64,000 nt of DNA from Limnobacter alexandrii (GTDB lineage: Bacteria > Pseudomonadota > Gammaproteobacteria > Burkholderiales > Burkholderiaceae_B): positions 124,001-188,000 of the forward strand of contig NZ_SWKN01000006.1 of NCBI RefSeq assembly GCF_005871185.1. Direction: 5' to 3'. Position numbers and translations under genes: made by a program. Each line of letters opens with the position of its first letter. The first letter of the stretch is position 1. A model generated the notes under the pieces. It had not been told where the DNA came from. It did not search any database and saw only the letters and a list, made by a program, of their open reading frames with translations. Below, one piece after another: positions 1 through 9,310 of the stretch.

Positions 1-1350
1 ATCGACCAGATCATTCAGACGCAAGTGAAACCGATTGAACTTTCAACACGGGAGCGGGTGGTTGATGAAGATGAAGACCGCGCTTATGCCAGTACAAGAA
101 ACGGCGTGGCGCGCCGAACGCAGCCCAACTTGAGAAGTTCCACTGCGGTGTCCACCGAGAAACGAGACATCACGACCACGCGCAAGGAAACGCGCTCCGG
201 GCGTGTTATTGCCAATCCGGAATCCGGCACTGTGTCGGTGATTGCAAAACCCAGCCAGCACCGCAGGGTGGCTCAGTGGCTGGAACAGGTTCAACGTCGG
301 GTTGACCGGCAAATTGTGATTGAAGCCGTGATTACCGAAATATCGTTGAACGACCGCTACGAGCGTGGAATTGACTGGAACGTGCTTCGGCAAAATGGCA
401 TTACGGCTGGCCTTGCAGTACAAGGACTCAATTTGGGCAATCCCGCATTCACCTTGAATGCGATTCGAAACACCAACAGCACTGACACCAGTGTCGCCCT
501 GCGCCTGCTTGAGGAGTTCGGAAAAACGGAAGTGCTGTCCTCTCCGCGCGTGGTTACCATGAACCAACAGGCCGCTGTGCTGAAGGTCATCGACAACCGG
601 GTGTATTTCACAACCGATGTTCAAACCAGCGCGCCCACTCAGAACAGCCCGGCCTTTTCAACTTTTACCACCCAGGTTCAAACCGTACCAGTGGGTTTCT
701 TGATGACGGTGACGCCGCAAATCGCGGACAACAATGCAATTCAACTGCGGGTTCGACCCACACTCAGCCGCATCGTCGGTTTTGTTCAAGACCCAAACCC
801 CGCACTGGAACAACTCAATATTATTAGCCGGGTGCCTGAAGTACAAACCCGTGAACTTGAATCCATCTTGCGTTTGAAAAGCGGCGAAATGGCACTTTTG
901 GGCGGGCTTCGGCAAAAAGAAAACAGCAGTTTGAGGCGTGGCATTCCGGGCGTGCCCAAATCCATTGACTTGATCGCCGAGAGCCAAACACAAGGAGAAA
1001 CCCACATTGAACTGGTGGTGCTGCTGAAGGCCACTGTGCTGGAGAGTGCTACGGCACAACAGGCCGAGGCCAACAAAGCCCTCGGGGAACTCGACAAGGC
1101 GCTGGCTTCCAGCCTGACCATGTACCAGGCCAATCAAACGAAAGCCCTGAACACCCTGCTTGGCTTGTTGATGGAACGCTACCCGGAAACACCTGAACCG
1201 TTTTACAACATGGCAATTCATCTAAGCAAACAAGGACAGTTCAAGGAAGCGCTTGCCAACCTTGCGCTGGCTGAAGCCCAATGCAAGCGCAACGATTGCT
1301 CGCTTCCACTGCTGACAGTGCGTTCATTGATCCTGGCCAATCTGCAATGA
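1..1350 (+). CDS. Type IV pilus / type II secretion secretin, partial (N-terminus outside window)
   Basis: The reading frame is open from base 1, so the gene begins upstream; 449 residues are visible. The central part (roughly visible residues 90-345) is a secretin channel domain: a conserved start (VIEAVITEISLNDRYERGID), the VLSSPRVVTMNQQ segment and a C-terminal gate region (EMALLGGLRQKE, IELVVLLKATVLE). Secretins form the outer-membrane pore for pilus extrusion or protein secretion. After the secretin domain there are about 95 further residues that look like tetratricopeptide repeats (PEPFYNMAIHLSKQGQFKEAL). This tail is unusual; in MSHA-type pili a separate TPR protein (MshN) is normally encoded nearby, so a fusion is possible. 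The stop codon overlaps the start of the ATPase gene (ATGA), which supports one operon. MshL-like is my best family guess. Confidence 0.85.
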   Translation: MDQIIQTQVKPIELSTRERVVDEDEDRAYASTRNGVARRTQPNLRSSTAVSTEKRDITTTRKETRSGRVIANPESGTVSVIAKPSQHRRVAQWLEQVQRRVDRQIVIEAVITEISLNDRYERGIDWNVLRQNGITAGLAVQGLNLGNPAFTLNAIRNTNSTDTSVALRLLEEFGKTEVLSSPRVVTMNQQAAVLKVIDNRVYFTTDVQTSAPTQNSPAFSTFTTQVQTVPVGFLMTVTPQIADNNAIQLRVRPTLSRIVGFVQDPNPALEQLNIISRVPEVQTRELESILRLKSGEMALLGGLRQKENSSLRRGIPGVPKSIDLIAESQTQGETHIELVVLLKATVLESATAQQAEANKALGELDKALASSLTMYQANQTKALNTLLGLLMERYPETPEPFYNMAIHLSKQGQFKEALANLALAEAQCKRNDCSLPLLTVRSLILANLQ

Positions 1351-2345
1351 CACAGCAACCCAAACCAGACAGCGCTTTTAAAAGCATCGACAACACGATT
1401 GCTTATGCTGGTGCATTGAATGCCTCCGACATTCACATCACACCAACCCCCGTTAATTTTCACGTGCGCTTGCGCATCAACGGCTCTCTCGGCCATGCGC
1501 TAGACCTCCCTAGCGACACCGGCAGGTCACTGATTCAGGCATTCAAGGCAGAAAGCAAAATGAATATTGCTGAAACGCGCCGGCCTCAAGACGCGCGGCT
1601 CACGCGAAACAACATTGACCTTCGACTGGCCACGCATCCCAGCCTGCATGGCGAAAACATGGTGATCCGGCTGCTGAATGGGCACAGGCACATGACACTG
1701 AATGGCTTGGGCTTAAGCCCTGCTGCATTGGTGCACATTCATCAACTGCTTACTGAGGTGAACGGATTAACGCTGATTGCAGGCGCCACCGGCAGCGGAA
1801 AAACAACCACGCTGCACGCCATGCTCAAGAGCCTGGGTGCGCAGGCCGGTCGAATCGCCACGCTAGAAGACCCAGTGGAAATCATCAATCCCGATGCGGT
1901 TCAAACCGACCTTTCGCGGTTGCCGCACATGAATTTTGCCTCGGGCTTGCGTTCGCTCATGCGTCAAGACCCCGACACGATTCTTGTGGGTGAGATCAGG
2001 GACGAAGAGACAGCGGAACTCACCCTGAATGCCGCACTTACAGGTCACCGGGTTTTTGCGTCAGTGCATGCACCCGATTGCCTTGGTGCAATCAGCCGAC
2101 TGACCGAACTGAATGTGCGCTTTGGAAGTTTAATGAACTGCCTGAACGGCATCGTTACCCTGAGGCTAAAACCAGCCGATCAAACCGGGCAGCGCCGATT
2201 GTGGACCGAAGCCCTTAATCTTAAAAACATCCCCCGCAGGGAACTGCTCGACTGCAAAGCCATTGGCGAGCTTGCGCACCTTCTATCGCCTTTGAACTAC
2301 CTTCCTTTTCCAACCCCGGAAAATATCCATGCGCATGAAATCTAA
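1347..2345 (+). CDS. GspE/PulE-family assembly ATPase, short form
   Basis: Hexameric ATPase expected to power assembly of the pilus or pseudopilus on the cytoplasmic side. The Walker A motif GATGSGKTT lies near residues 146-154, an Asp-box LEDPVE near 173-178 and the Walker B region ILVGEIRDEE near 212-222. The protein has 332 residues, much shorter than typical GspE/PilB (about 500-570). It lacks the N1 domain that normally docks to the inner-membrane platform, and I do not see the usual four-cysteine zinc motif. The start at 1347 is chosen because it overlaps the secretin stop as ATGA; an in-frame upstream start at 1281 would lie inside the secretin gene. In size it resembles PilT, but its position next to GspF- and pilin-like genes favours an assembly role. 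Confidence 0.85.
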   Translation: MTQQPKPDSAFKSIDNTIAYAGALNASDIHITPTPVNFHVRLRINGSLGHALDLPSDTGRSLIQAFKAESKMNIAETRRPQDARLTRNNIDLRLATHPSLHGENMVIRLLNGHRHMTLNGLGLSPAALVHIHQLLTEVNGLTLIAGATGSGKTTTLHAMLKSLGAQAGRIATLEDPVEIINPDAVQTDLSRLPHMNFASGLRSLMRQDPDTILVGEIRDEETAELTLNAALTGHRVFASVHAPDCLGAISRLTELNVRFGSLMNCLNGIVTLRLKPADQTGQRRLWTEALNLKNIPRRELLDCKAIGELAHLLSPLNYLPFPTPENIHAHEI

Positions 2346-3372
2346 GCCTCTTGGCGAAAAAATCAAGCCATCCACCTGGCGCAACTGGCTGGGACAGTGG
2401 GCCGAACTGTTGCAGTCAGGCATGCCAGCACTTGATGCATTGGCTTTGAGCAGCGAACTGCAACACGCGCACTCGCAGGCAGAACTGCTGCGCCTCGGCC
2501 TGTCCCGAACTTCCAGGTTCTTGCAGGAGGGACAAAGCCTTCAAACCGCGTTTCGCGCCTCGTTTACCAAAATACCCATGCATCTGGAAATCGCTTTGGT
2601 GTGCGCACAGGCCAGCGGCGATCTCGGCACAGCACTGCAAACACAACTGGACCGCTGGAAAATCACCAGCGATGGGCAAGATGCCTTGGGCAAAAGCCTT
2701 GTTTATCCGCTGCTGGTATTGACACTGGCCGTCGCATGCTGGGTGCTGCTGCACCAGGTGAGCGCGCCACATTTCACTCAAACCACAGCGTCATCAAGAA
2801 ACGCAATCAAATGGTCTGATGCTTTGCTTATTGCTGGCGTATTTCTCTTGTTGTTCGCCGGTTACTGCAGAATGCGACAACACAAAGCCAAACCGGAACT
2901 GCAAGCGCTGCTGCCACACAATGCCTGGCTGTCCTCGAACTTTTACCACGTGATTGCTTGTGAACTGCATGCCGGGCTGGACCTGATGCACTGTTTGCGC
3001 CACCGTACACTGCCTTCAACAAAATGGCTGGGCGTGCTTCAACTGTCTACGGGCACCCTGCTTTCCCTCAACAGTTTGATGCACCGCATTCAACAGCAGT
3101 TAAAGCAGGGTATGTCGCTTGGCCAGTCCATGAGTGTCGCGGGTGCCCCGGGCTTTCTGGTGCGCCAAAGCCAACTTGCCGAGCAAACCGGCAACCTGGC
3201 CTACTGCTTTTTTCTGGCCGCCAAGGTGTATGAAATGCAGGCGCGAGAAACACAACAACGCTTGCAAAGCACATTGCCAACCATCGCATTGGCCATTGCA
3301 GCACTGACACTAGCCCTGGCCTATCAATTCACGCTTGCACCGCTTTACGACAACCTCACGGGTTTGCAATGA
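2329..3372 (+). CDS. GspF/PilC-type inner-membrane platform protein
   Basis: Polytopic inner-membrane protein of 347 residues, expected to couple the ATPase to pseudopilin assembly. Two type II secretion F domains can be traced: one before residue 120 (LLQSGMPALDALALS, LEIALVCAQASGDLGTAL) and one near 210-310 (ACELHAGLDLMHCL, LVRQSQLAEQTGNL). Transmembrane segments are at about 123-145, 161-181 and a final one near 315-340, the usual F-family arrangement. The gene overlaps the ATPase by 17 bases; ATG at 2335 is an alternative start. The next gene starts inside its stop codon, so translation is probably coupled. Confidence 0.85.
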   Translation: MRMKSKPLGEKIKPSTWRNWLGQWAELLQSGMPALDALALSSELQHAHSQAELLRLGLSRTSRFLQEGQSLQTAFRASFTKIPMHLEIALVCAQASGDLGTALQTQLDRWKITSDGQDALGKSLVYPLLVLTLAVACWVLLHQVSAPHFTQTTASSRNAIKWSDALLIAGVFLLLFAGYCRMRQHKAKPELQALLPHNAWLSSNFYHVIACELHAGLDLMHCLRHRTLPSTKWLGVLQLSTGTLLSLNSLMHRIQQQLKQGMSLGQSMSVAGAPGFLVRQSQLAEQTGNLAYCFFLAAKVYEMQARETQQRLQSTLPTIALAIAALTLALAYQFTLAPLYDNLTGLQ

Positions 3373-4229
3373 ACTTGATCCCGATGCATGCCGACGTGTG
3401 GGTAATTGAACAGGAACATGTATTCCTGTTCCGTCAAAAAAACCAGCAATGGACAGAAGAACTCAAACTTCCCTACGAAGAATTCAGCGGAAGCGCTGTT
3501 GCACTTTCCAGTTTCAGCCTGCTGGACACAGCTGTGTACCTCAACGTTTTTCAGCAGACAAGTACCAGTAAATTTTGGTCAGAGAATCGCTGGGCGGGCA
3601 TTGCAGAAGACCCGCTCAGAATTGTCGACTCAACAGCCACCGCCTTTCATCAACAGGTGCTGGCTGAATTGAACAGCATTGGAAAAACCGTTCGGGTGAT
3701 TGCTGCACCAAAACCATCGCAATTCAATCATGGTACTGCAATGGCGTTGCTTGATCGGCAAGAGTTGAAGCTGCTGAAACGTTTCACTGATGCAAGCAAA
3801 ACAGGCAAGGGTCATTTTCGAAGCAAGCTTCTTCTTTACTTCGGCCTGTGGATGAAGCCAGGCCGAAATTACCAAGCCATTCGCGCGGCGGCGCTCGCCT
3901 GCACAGTCTGTACTGTTCTCGTGATGAATTGGCACACCCAACAACAGCAGGCCAAATACGAGAAAATCAGTTTGCAGCGATTTCAAAATTCAGTGAGTGC
4001 AGCCACGCGCGATGTCAAAGCGGTTCCATTTGTCGATTGGCTGGAACAAATTCGCAAGTTTGGTCAGGGTCAACGCGCAAACCTCGTATCGCTGAAAATG
4101 TCGTGGAATGAACAGGGCGAGATCCTGACTACCGCAGATTTGGCGCGCGATCGAAAACGAGTTCCCAGGGCTTGCACACTCAACCATTCAAAGCAGGCCA
4201 AATGTTCAATTGGGGCAATACGCCAATGA
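3369..4229 (+). CDS. Pilus/secretion assembly protein with one membrane segment (GspL/PilM-PilN-like position)
   Basis: 286 residues. A soluble N-terminal part of about 170 residues is followed by one probable transmembrane helix (AALACTVCTVLVMNWHT, about 175-191) and a periplasmic part. This layout matches the cytoplasm-spanning assembly proteins (GspL, or PilM plus PilN) that normally sit between the platform protein and the pilins, but I recognise no family signature, so function is inferred from position and topology. The start ATG overlaps the preceding stop (ATGA), and the stop overlaps the next start in the same way. Confidence 0.55.
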   Translation: MNLIPMHADVWVIEQEHVFLFRQKNQQWTEELKLPYEEFSGSAVALSSFSLLDTAVYLNVFQQTSTSKFWSENRWAGIAEDPLRIVDSTATAFHQQVLAELNSIGKTVRVIAAPKPSQFNHGTAMALLDRQELKLLKRFTDASKTGKGHFRSKLLLYFGLWMKPGRNYQAIRAAALACTVCTVLVMNWHTQQQQAKYEKISLQRFQNSVSAATRDVKAVPFVDWLEQIRKFGQGQRANLVSLKMSWNEQGEILTTADLARDRKRVPRACTLNHSKQAKCSIGAIRQ

Positions 4230-4771
4230 GCAGATTCAATCGCACCACCCGGCAAATGGTTCGCTTTCGCATGGTTCGCCCTCTGATTGATCTTCTTTTG
4301 CTGCTCGCTGCAATGTACGCATTCATTCAGCTGAATCATCTGGATTTTGAACAGAAGATCAAGCAGAAAACAAACCTGCGAATTCAATCGAAACCAGCCC
4401 CAACAAAAGCACTTTACGTTGAAGAAAAGTTCGACACAGAGGCCAACCTTTGGCTGAGCTGGAGTGAATGGATACAAACAAACCAACCAGGCTCTGGACA
4501 ATGCCTGATCGAGACAAAAGCCAATTCGATTGAGCAACCATTTTACCTGCTGTGTTTCGGAAACCATACTTCGGGCGACCACGCGACTCTGCCCAAAAAC
4601 TACAATGGACCAGAGCAAAACCTGTTGATTGTTCGCCAAGTTTCAAACACACCTAAGGTGAAAAAAACGCCACCAATCACTGCGGCACCTGAACACAAGA
4701 TCCAGGGTTGGATGATTACCGGTGAAGGTCAAAAAACATTTGATCCAGCCCAAGGCAAATGGCTGCCATGA
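4226..4771 (+). CDS. Small bitopic assembly protein (GspM/PilO-like position)
   Basis: 181 residues, starting at ATG 4226 (MSRFNRTTRQ), which overlaps the upstream stop as ATGA. An upstream in-frame ATG at 4172 would lie deep inside the previous gene. A short basic cytoplasmic tail is followed by one hydrophobic helix (PLIDLLLLLAAMYAFIQL, about residues 19-36) and a periplasmic region of about 140 residues without a motif I know. The arrangement fits the GspM/PilO class that pairs with the preceding GspL/PilN-like protein. This assignment rests on order and topology only. Confidence 0.5.
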   Translation: MSRFNRTTRQMVRFRMVRPLIDLLLLLAAMYAFIQLNHLDFEQKIKQKTNLRIQSKPAPTKALYVEEKFDTEANLWLSWSEWIQTNQPGSGQCLIETKANSIEQPFYLLCFGNHTSGDHATLPKNYNGPEQNLLIVRQVSNTPKVKKTPPITAAPEHKIQGWMITGEGQKTFDPAQGKWLP

Positions 4772-5883
4772 AAGCGCGCACCAACCACCAAGGCTACTCC
4801 TTACTCGCATTGTTGATCCTGGTCATCATGTTTGGTTTTGCTTCACTTGAATTTCGCAACATGGAAACTTTCAAGCAAAACCTGCTACTTCAACAACAAG
4901 CGCGAGAAACACAGACACTCGAACAAATCCGCGCAAGCTTGCTGGGTTTCGCGGCCAATCAGGGCTTACACAGTCAAAGCCATTTGGGTCACCTGCCCTG
5001 CCCTGCGCTGTTGCCAGGGGAGCATGCGCAAACGGCATGTTTAAACAAAGCATGGGGCTACCTGCCCATTCAAAGCAAGATTGCAATCAACTACCTGAAT
5101 GCCGGAATTGATGCACGCGTCAATGATCTGGAATTGTCCAGCAACTCGCAATGGCAATACGCCGTTTCAAGCCAATTGATTCAACCCAATGCCTTGGGTT
5201 GGGGGCGTTGGGTCGACTACTCACAACCAGCCATTCAAGTTCGAATTCCTGCCGAAGAAAACCTGATCAAAACAAATCTTGCAGCCGTGGTTGCCAAAAC
5301 AATTACGCCGATTGCAGAACATCAATACGACATTTCGCCGCCCTACGCTCTGATTCATGTCACCGAGCTTCAGAGGCACATGAAAAAGACACAATCACAT
5401 CAAATCAAAGCCACACTGCGCGCCTGGCAACAGCTTAATCCGCAATTCAGCATCAACACCGGCATGCCTGAAAACATGGTGCTGAGGACCCAAACTGATA
5501 CCTACCAGCCGGTTGATTCCGCTTGCCAATGCCGCTGTACCAAAACGCGTTGCAATTGCCATTGCAACAACTCAGGCCAATGGACATCGCCGGCCTCTTG
5601 CGCAGACAACAACCCCAACTGTGCAAGCAGTAATATGCAAACCGATTGCACCAGCACAGCCAATTCCGCGTGTCTGTTCGCCGGCCCGGCTGGTTTGAAA
5701 AGCGGTTGGCCAGTCAGTCACTTCGAACCCATCGCTGCAATCAACAAATCGTGTCGCCCAACGCTAAGCAATCAGTGCCCCCTCAGCCAGAACAACACGG
5801 CCTGTATCTGCCATTTTTCATGGCCAAACAATACCCTGCCCAGCCTTGATCAATTCAGCTTCACATTACCAAGCACACCATGA
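4768..5883 (+). CDS. Pseudopilin-like protein with cysteine-rich C-terminal part, lacking Glu5
   Basis: 371 residues from ATG 4768 (MKARTNHQGYSLLALLIL), which overlaps the previous stop. The N-terminus has the prepilin shape: a short basic leader, Gly, then a hydrophobic helix. Position +1 would be Tyr and position +5 is Ala, whereas classical type IV prepilins have Phe at +1 and Glu at +5; some minor pseudopilins that cap the filament also lack Glu5. The body contains LGHLPCPALLPGE, a short motif of the same kind as GRLPCPAAQANG in the next protein. The region around residues 250-360 is very rich in cysteine (for example CQCRCTKTRCNCHC), suggesting several disulphides or metal binding in an exposed tip. 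Function inferred: minor or tip pilin. Confidence 0.6.
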   Translation: MKARTNHQGYSLLALLILVIMFGFASLEFRNMETFKQNLLLQQQARETQTLEQIRASLLGFAANQGLHSQSHLGHLPCPALLPGEHAQTACLNKAWGYLPIQSKIAINYLNAGIDARVNDLELSSNSQWQYAVSSQLIQPNALGWGRWVDYSQPAIQVRIPAEENLIKTNLAAVVAKTITPIAEHQYDISPPYALIHVTELQRHMKKTQSHQIKATLRAWQQLNPQFSINTGMPENMVLRTQTDTYQPVDSACQCRCTKTRCNCHCNNSGQWTSPASCADNNPNCASSNMQTDCTSTANSACLFAGPAGLKSGWPVSHFEPIAAINKSCRPTLSNQCPLSQNNTACICHFSWPNNTLPSLDQFSFTLPSTP

Positions 5884-6629
5884 TCCGCCCTCCACAATTC
5901 CCTACCTTTCATGCGCGTGGTTTCATGCTGATCGAGGTCGCGCTGGTTGTTGTGCTCATGGCAATTATTCTTGGGCCTGTGCTGCACCTTCTGGCCAGTC
6001 AGCGAGAGAAAGAAAAGGTGCTTGCTCACCTGGAGTCACGACAGCGCATACTTGAATCAGTCGAAGGTTTTGTGCTAGCCACCGGCAGGTTGCCCTGCCC
6101 AGCCGCGCAAGCCAATGGCGCTGAATCACGCAGCGGTGATAGCTGCACCTACAAGGAAGGCTGGCTACCCATTGCAACACTGGCAAGCTGGGGGCTAGGT
6201 GGCCACTGGAAAATGGCAGTGGCCACGCTGGAACAAGCAGGAGAGCCTGCACAAAACGCCCTGGTGTCGGCACAGCCCTTTGCGCAACTCAGCCCACAAC
6301 AGTTGACTGAAATTGTGATGGCGCCCTACACCGCCAGCTACTCAGTGGGCACAGGGCCATTGCCAGCCATTCACCTTTGCCAGGTGGTGCAAGGCCATGC
6401 TTTGCCACACAACCTGAACGCGGGCTGCGGCGCACACACCTTGCTCAATGCGAGCACCGTGTGGCTCGCCTACCCATCTAGCGACCCAATCAATCAAAAC
6501 CGGTATCAACAGTTTTTCATCAATCCCGATCAACCCGCAGCGAACCCTGTCTGGCTCTCATTTGAACGCCTGAACTGGCTTTGGATGAAACGCGGTGCGC
6601 TCGACACACCACACATTCAGGAGAATTAA
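5880..6629 (+). CDS. Minor pseudopilin (type II/IV prepilin-like)
   Basis: 249 residues; ATG 5880 overlaps the previous stop. A leader ending in RG is followed by FMLIEVALVVVLMAIILGP, with the conserved Phe+1 and Glu+5 of a prepilin-peptidase substrate. No prepilin peptidase gene lies in this window. The body contains TGRLPCPAAQANG and several cysteines, and shares the LPCPA motif with the preceding protein. It is probably a minor pilin/pseudopilin of the same filament. Confidence 0.7.
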   Translation: MIRPPQFPTFHARGFMLIEVALVVVLMAIILGPVLHLLASQREKEKVLAHLESRQRILESVEGFVLATGRLPCPAAQANGAESRSGDSCTYKEGWLPIATLASWGLGGHWKMAVATLEQAGEPAQNALVSAQPFAQLSPQQLTEIVMAPYTASYSVGTGPLPAIHLCQVVQGHALPHNLNAGCGAHTLLNASTVWLAYPSSDPINQNRYQQFFINPDQPAANPVWLSFERLNWLWMKRGALDTPHIQEN

Positions 6630-6630
6630 A

Positions 6631-7275
6631 TTGAAACAGACAAGTAAAAATGGCCAACACGGATTTTCTCTGTTGGAACTGGCGATTGCCCTGGCTGTGC
6701 TGGCCATTCTGGCTGGCGGAGTACTGAAGGGGCGAGAGCTGTTGAACAGTGCGCGCGTGCAAGCCACCCTCACCGACATCGCCAATCTTGAAACCGCCTT
6801 GTCTGCATTCCAGGCTCGCTACTCTGCCTTGCCCGGCGACTTTATCGCTGCAAGTGCGGCGGGTCTGTCCAACAGCGGTGGCGACGGTAATGGTTTGATT
6901 GAAAACGAGGAGGCATGCCAGGTTTTCACACACCTTCAATTGTCTGGTTTCATCCAAGGCGACTTTGCCGGTGGCAGTGACGAAAATGGAAACTGCAACC
7001 CAGGCAGCACCATGAACAATCAATTCAGCGGTCAATATTTGCTGAACAACACCATGCAAGGCCCCAACTCCAGAGCAAACGCCATGGCCCTGCTGATTGG
7101 CGAAGCTGTACCTGTTGCCCAGCTTGCAGAAATTGATCGTAAACTCGACGATGGCAACGCCCTTCGCGGTGCGGTGCAGGTGCTGAGCGGCGAAGAAGAA
7201 TTGTGCACCACCGAGACTGGCCAATGGGATGAAGCGCAAGGCTCAAACTGTGCTGCGCTTTACATCATTCGTTGA
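6631..7275 (+). CDS. Prepilin-type protein, possible major pilin of the operon
   Basis: 214 residues from TTG 6631. I chose this start because AGGAGA lies just upstream (6619-6624), the protein then begins with a short basic leader (MKQTSKNGQHG), and the preceding gene ends at 6629. A GTG at 6595 would extend it by 12 residues into that gene. The N-terminus FSLLELAIALAVLAIL has Phe+1 and Glu+5 and is followed by a typical pilin helix (KGRELLNSARVQATLTDIAN), then ARYSALPGDF, a motif common in this class of short pilins. It is the last gene of the operon; the antiporter gene on the opposite strand ends 9 bases later, with no obvious terminator between. Confidence 0.75.
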   Translation: MKQTSKNGQHGFSLLELAIALAVLAILAGGVLKGRELLNSARVQATLTDIANLETALSAFQARYSALPGDFIAASAAGLSNSGGDGNGLIENEEACQVFTHLQLSGFIQGDFAGGSDENGNCNPGSTMNNQFSGQYLLNNTMQGPNSRANAMALLIGEAVPVAQLAEIDRKLDDGNALRGAVQVLSGEEELCTTETGQWDEAQGSNCAALYIIR

Positions 7276-7283
7276 TTGCAGGC

Positions 7284-9284
7284 CTACCGCCCCATGGATT
7301 TGCGGCCGAGAATAATGGCCTCGGCCAGGCTTAATGAATCGGGCTGCCCCTTCAGTACCAAAATATCGCCCGACTCCAGTTGCGTGTCGGGGGAAGGATC
7401 TCCCCCGCGAATACCGCGCCTGCGAATGGCACTCACTTCAATGTCGAGGTCGAGAATGCCCAATTCAGCCAAACTTTTGCCCACGCCACTTGCACCCGGC
7501 TCCACGAACACAGAATGCAGGCGAATCCATTGGTTCTCGGGCGTGTCTGCCTCATCATCTACACCACGAAATACACCGCGAAACATTTGATAGCGCGATT
7601 CGCGAATAGCCCGAATCTGCTTGACCACCCGGGAAACCGGCACACCCAACAACATCAAGGCCTGTGAACCCAACATCAAACTGCCCTCGAGAATTTCGGG
7701 CACCACTTCGGTGGCGCCTGCCGCGGTCAGTTTCTCCAAATCACTTTCATCGTAGGTGCGAACCACCACTGGCACATTCGGCGCCAGGGCACGGACTGCG
7801 GTCAACACCTTCTCGGCCGATTTGAATTCTGCAAAAGTAACCACCACACAAGAGGCACGCAGCAAACCTGCAGCCACCAGTGTTTCACGCTTGGCTGCAT
7901 CGCCAAACACCACCGAATCACCCGCGGCCGTCGCCTCACGAATACGGTCTGGGTCCAGGTCCAAGGCCACATAGTCGAGGTCTTCACGGTCCAGCAATCG
8001 GGCAAGGTGTTGGCCACTGCGCCCGAAGCCACAAATGAGTACATGCTTGGTCGTGGAAAGACTCTTCTGGGCAATTTGGTGCAGTTCAAGCGACTTTTGC
8101 AACCACTCCTGGCTGGAAAATCGCAACACAATTCGATCGGCATGCTGAATCATGAACGGCGCGGCCAACATGGAAAGCACCATGCTTGCCGTGATGGTTT
8201 GCAGCCAGGGATCGGGCACCAAACCAAAACCTGCCGAGCCGGTGTTGGCCAGCAACACAAAGCCAAACTCGCCCGCCTGTGCAAGGTAAATGCCGGTTCG
8301 CATGGCTGTGCCTGTATTCGCGCCGAATATACGGGCAAGCACAGCAATCAACACCAGCTTGGCCAGCACCGGAAAAACCGCCAACAAGAGAACCCAATAC
8401 CAGTTCTCCATCACCACTTGCGGGTTCAGCAACATGCCTGTGGTCACGAAGAACAGGCCAAGCAACACATCGCGGAAAGGCTTGATGTCTTCTTCCACCT
8501 GATGCTTGTATTGGGTTTCAGCAATCAGAATGCCTGCCAGAAATGCGCCAAGTGCCAGCGACAGTTCGGCAAGCTCGGTCAGCCAGGCCAAACCCAAAGT
8601 AATCAGCAGCACATTCAGCACAAACAATTCCTGTGACTTGCTGCGGGCCACAAACGTCATCCACCAATTCATCATGCGTTGGCCGAACACCAGCATCAGC
8701 CCCAACACCAGCGCGGCCTTCACCACCGCCAGGCTCAGGGTGACCGTGAGGTTCTCGGCTCCCTGCCCCAGCGCGGGAATAATGATGAGCAGAGGAACCA
8801 CCGCCAAATCCTGAAACAGCAGAATGCCCATGATTTGTCGGCCATGGGGAGAATCCAGCTCAAGTCGCTCCGAGAGCAATTTGCTGACAATTGCAGTCGA
8901 CGACATGGCGGCCGCCCCCGCCAATACAAAAGAGGTCGCCAGTGGCACATTAAGGAAATAACCTGCCAACAAACCCAGACCCATCACACCCAGCATGGTC
9001 AGCCCTACTTGCGCGAACCCCAACCCAAACACCACGCGGCGCATGGCATGCAATTTGGGCAGGCTGAATTCCAGACCGATTGAAAACATCAGAAAAACAA
9101 CGCCAAACTCGGCGAGGTGCCGGGTTTCGGGTGTGTCGGGCACGATACCCAAGGAATACGGGCCGATCAACGTGCCCGCGAACAGGTAGCCCAGCATGGC
9201 GGGCAGCTTCCAGTGACGGAAAAGCGAGACCGCCAACACGGCGGCCAGCATGAGAATCAAAGACAGCTCTAGAGCGTTAGGCAC
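7284..9284 (-). CDS. Monovalent cation:proton antiporter, CPA2 family (KefB/KefC/YbaL type)
   Basis: 666 residues. The N-terminal ~380 residues are a polytopic Na+/H+ exchanger domain with about 12 membrane segments (start LELSLILMLAAVLAVSLFRH, then GYLFAGTLIGP and FGVVFLMFSIGLEFS). A Rossmann-type TrkA-N domain follows (HVLICGFGRSGQHLARLL, near residue 415-432), then a TrkA-C domain at the C-terminus (LDLDIEVSAIRRRG, SGDILVLKG). Such proteins export K+ or Na+ in exchange for protons and are gated by nucleotide or glutathione ligands at the Rossmann domain. The start codon is GTG at 9284. It is transcribed away from kdsD, so its promoter must share the short interval 9285-9390. Confidence 0.9.
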   Translation of the reverse strand: MPNALELSLILMLAAVLAVSLFRHWKLPAMLGYLFAGTLIGPYSLGIVPDTPETRHLAEFGVVFLMFSIGLEFSLPKLHAMRRVVFGLGFAQVGLTMLGVMGLGLLAGYFLNVPLATSFVLAGAAAMSSTAIVSKLLSERLELDSPHGRQIMGILLFQDLAVVPLLIIIPALGQGAENLTVTLSLAVVKAALVLGLMLVFGQRMMNWWMTFVARSKSQELFVLNVLLITLGLAWLTELAELSLALGAFLAGILIAETQYKHQVEEDIKPFRDVLLGLFFVTTGMLLNPQVVMENWYWVLLLAVFPVLAKLVLIAVLARIFGANTGTAMRTGIYLAQAGEFGFVLLANTGSAGFGLVPDPWLQTITASMVLSMLAAPFMIQHADRIVLRFSSQEWLQKSLELHQIAQKSLSTTKHVLICGFGRSGQHLARLLDREDLDYVALDLDPDRIREATAAGDSVVFGDAAKRETLVAAGLLRASCVVVTFAEFKSAEKVLTAVRALAPNVPVVVRTYDESDLEKLTAAGATEVVPEILEGSLMLGSQALMLLGVPVSRVVKQIRAIRESRYQMFRGVFRGVDDEADTPENQWIRLHSVFVEPGASGVGKSLAELGILDLDIEVSAIRRRGIRGGDPSPDTQLESGDILVLKGQPDSLSLAEAIILGRKSMGR

Positions 9285-9310
9285 GTTTAATGCTTAAGAA
9301 GTGGAGAGAA

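Noticed and set aside
8007-8636. Long plus-strand frame inside the antiporter gene
   Set aside because: Antisense to a clear conserved membrane protein and rich in His/Gln, typical of a shadow frame.
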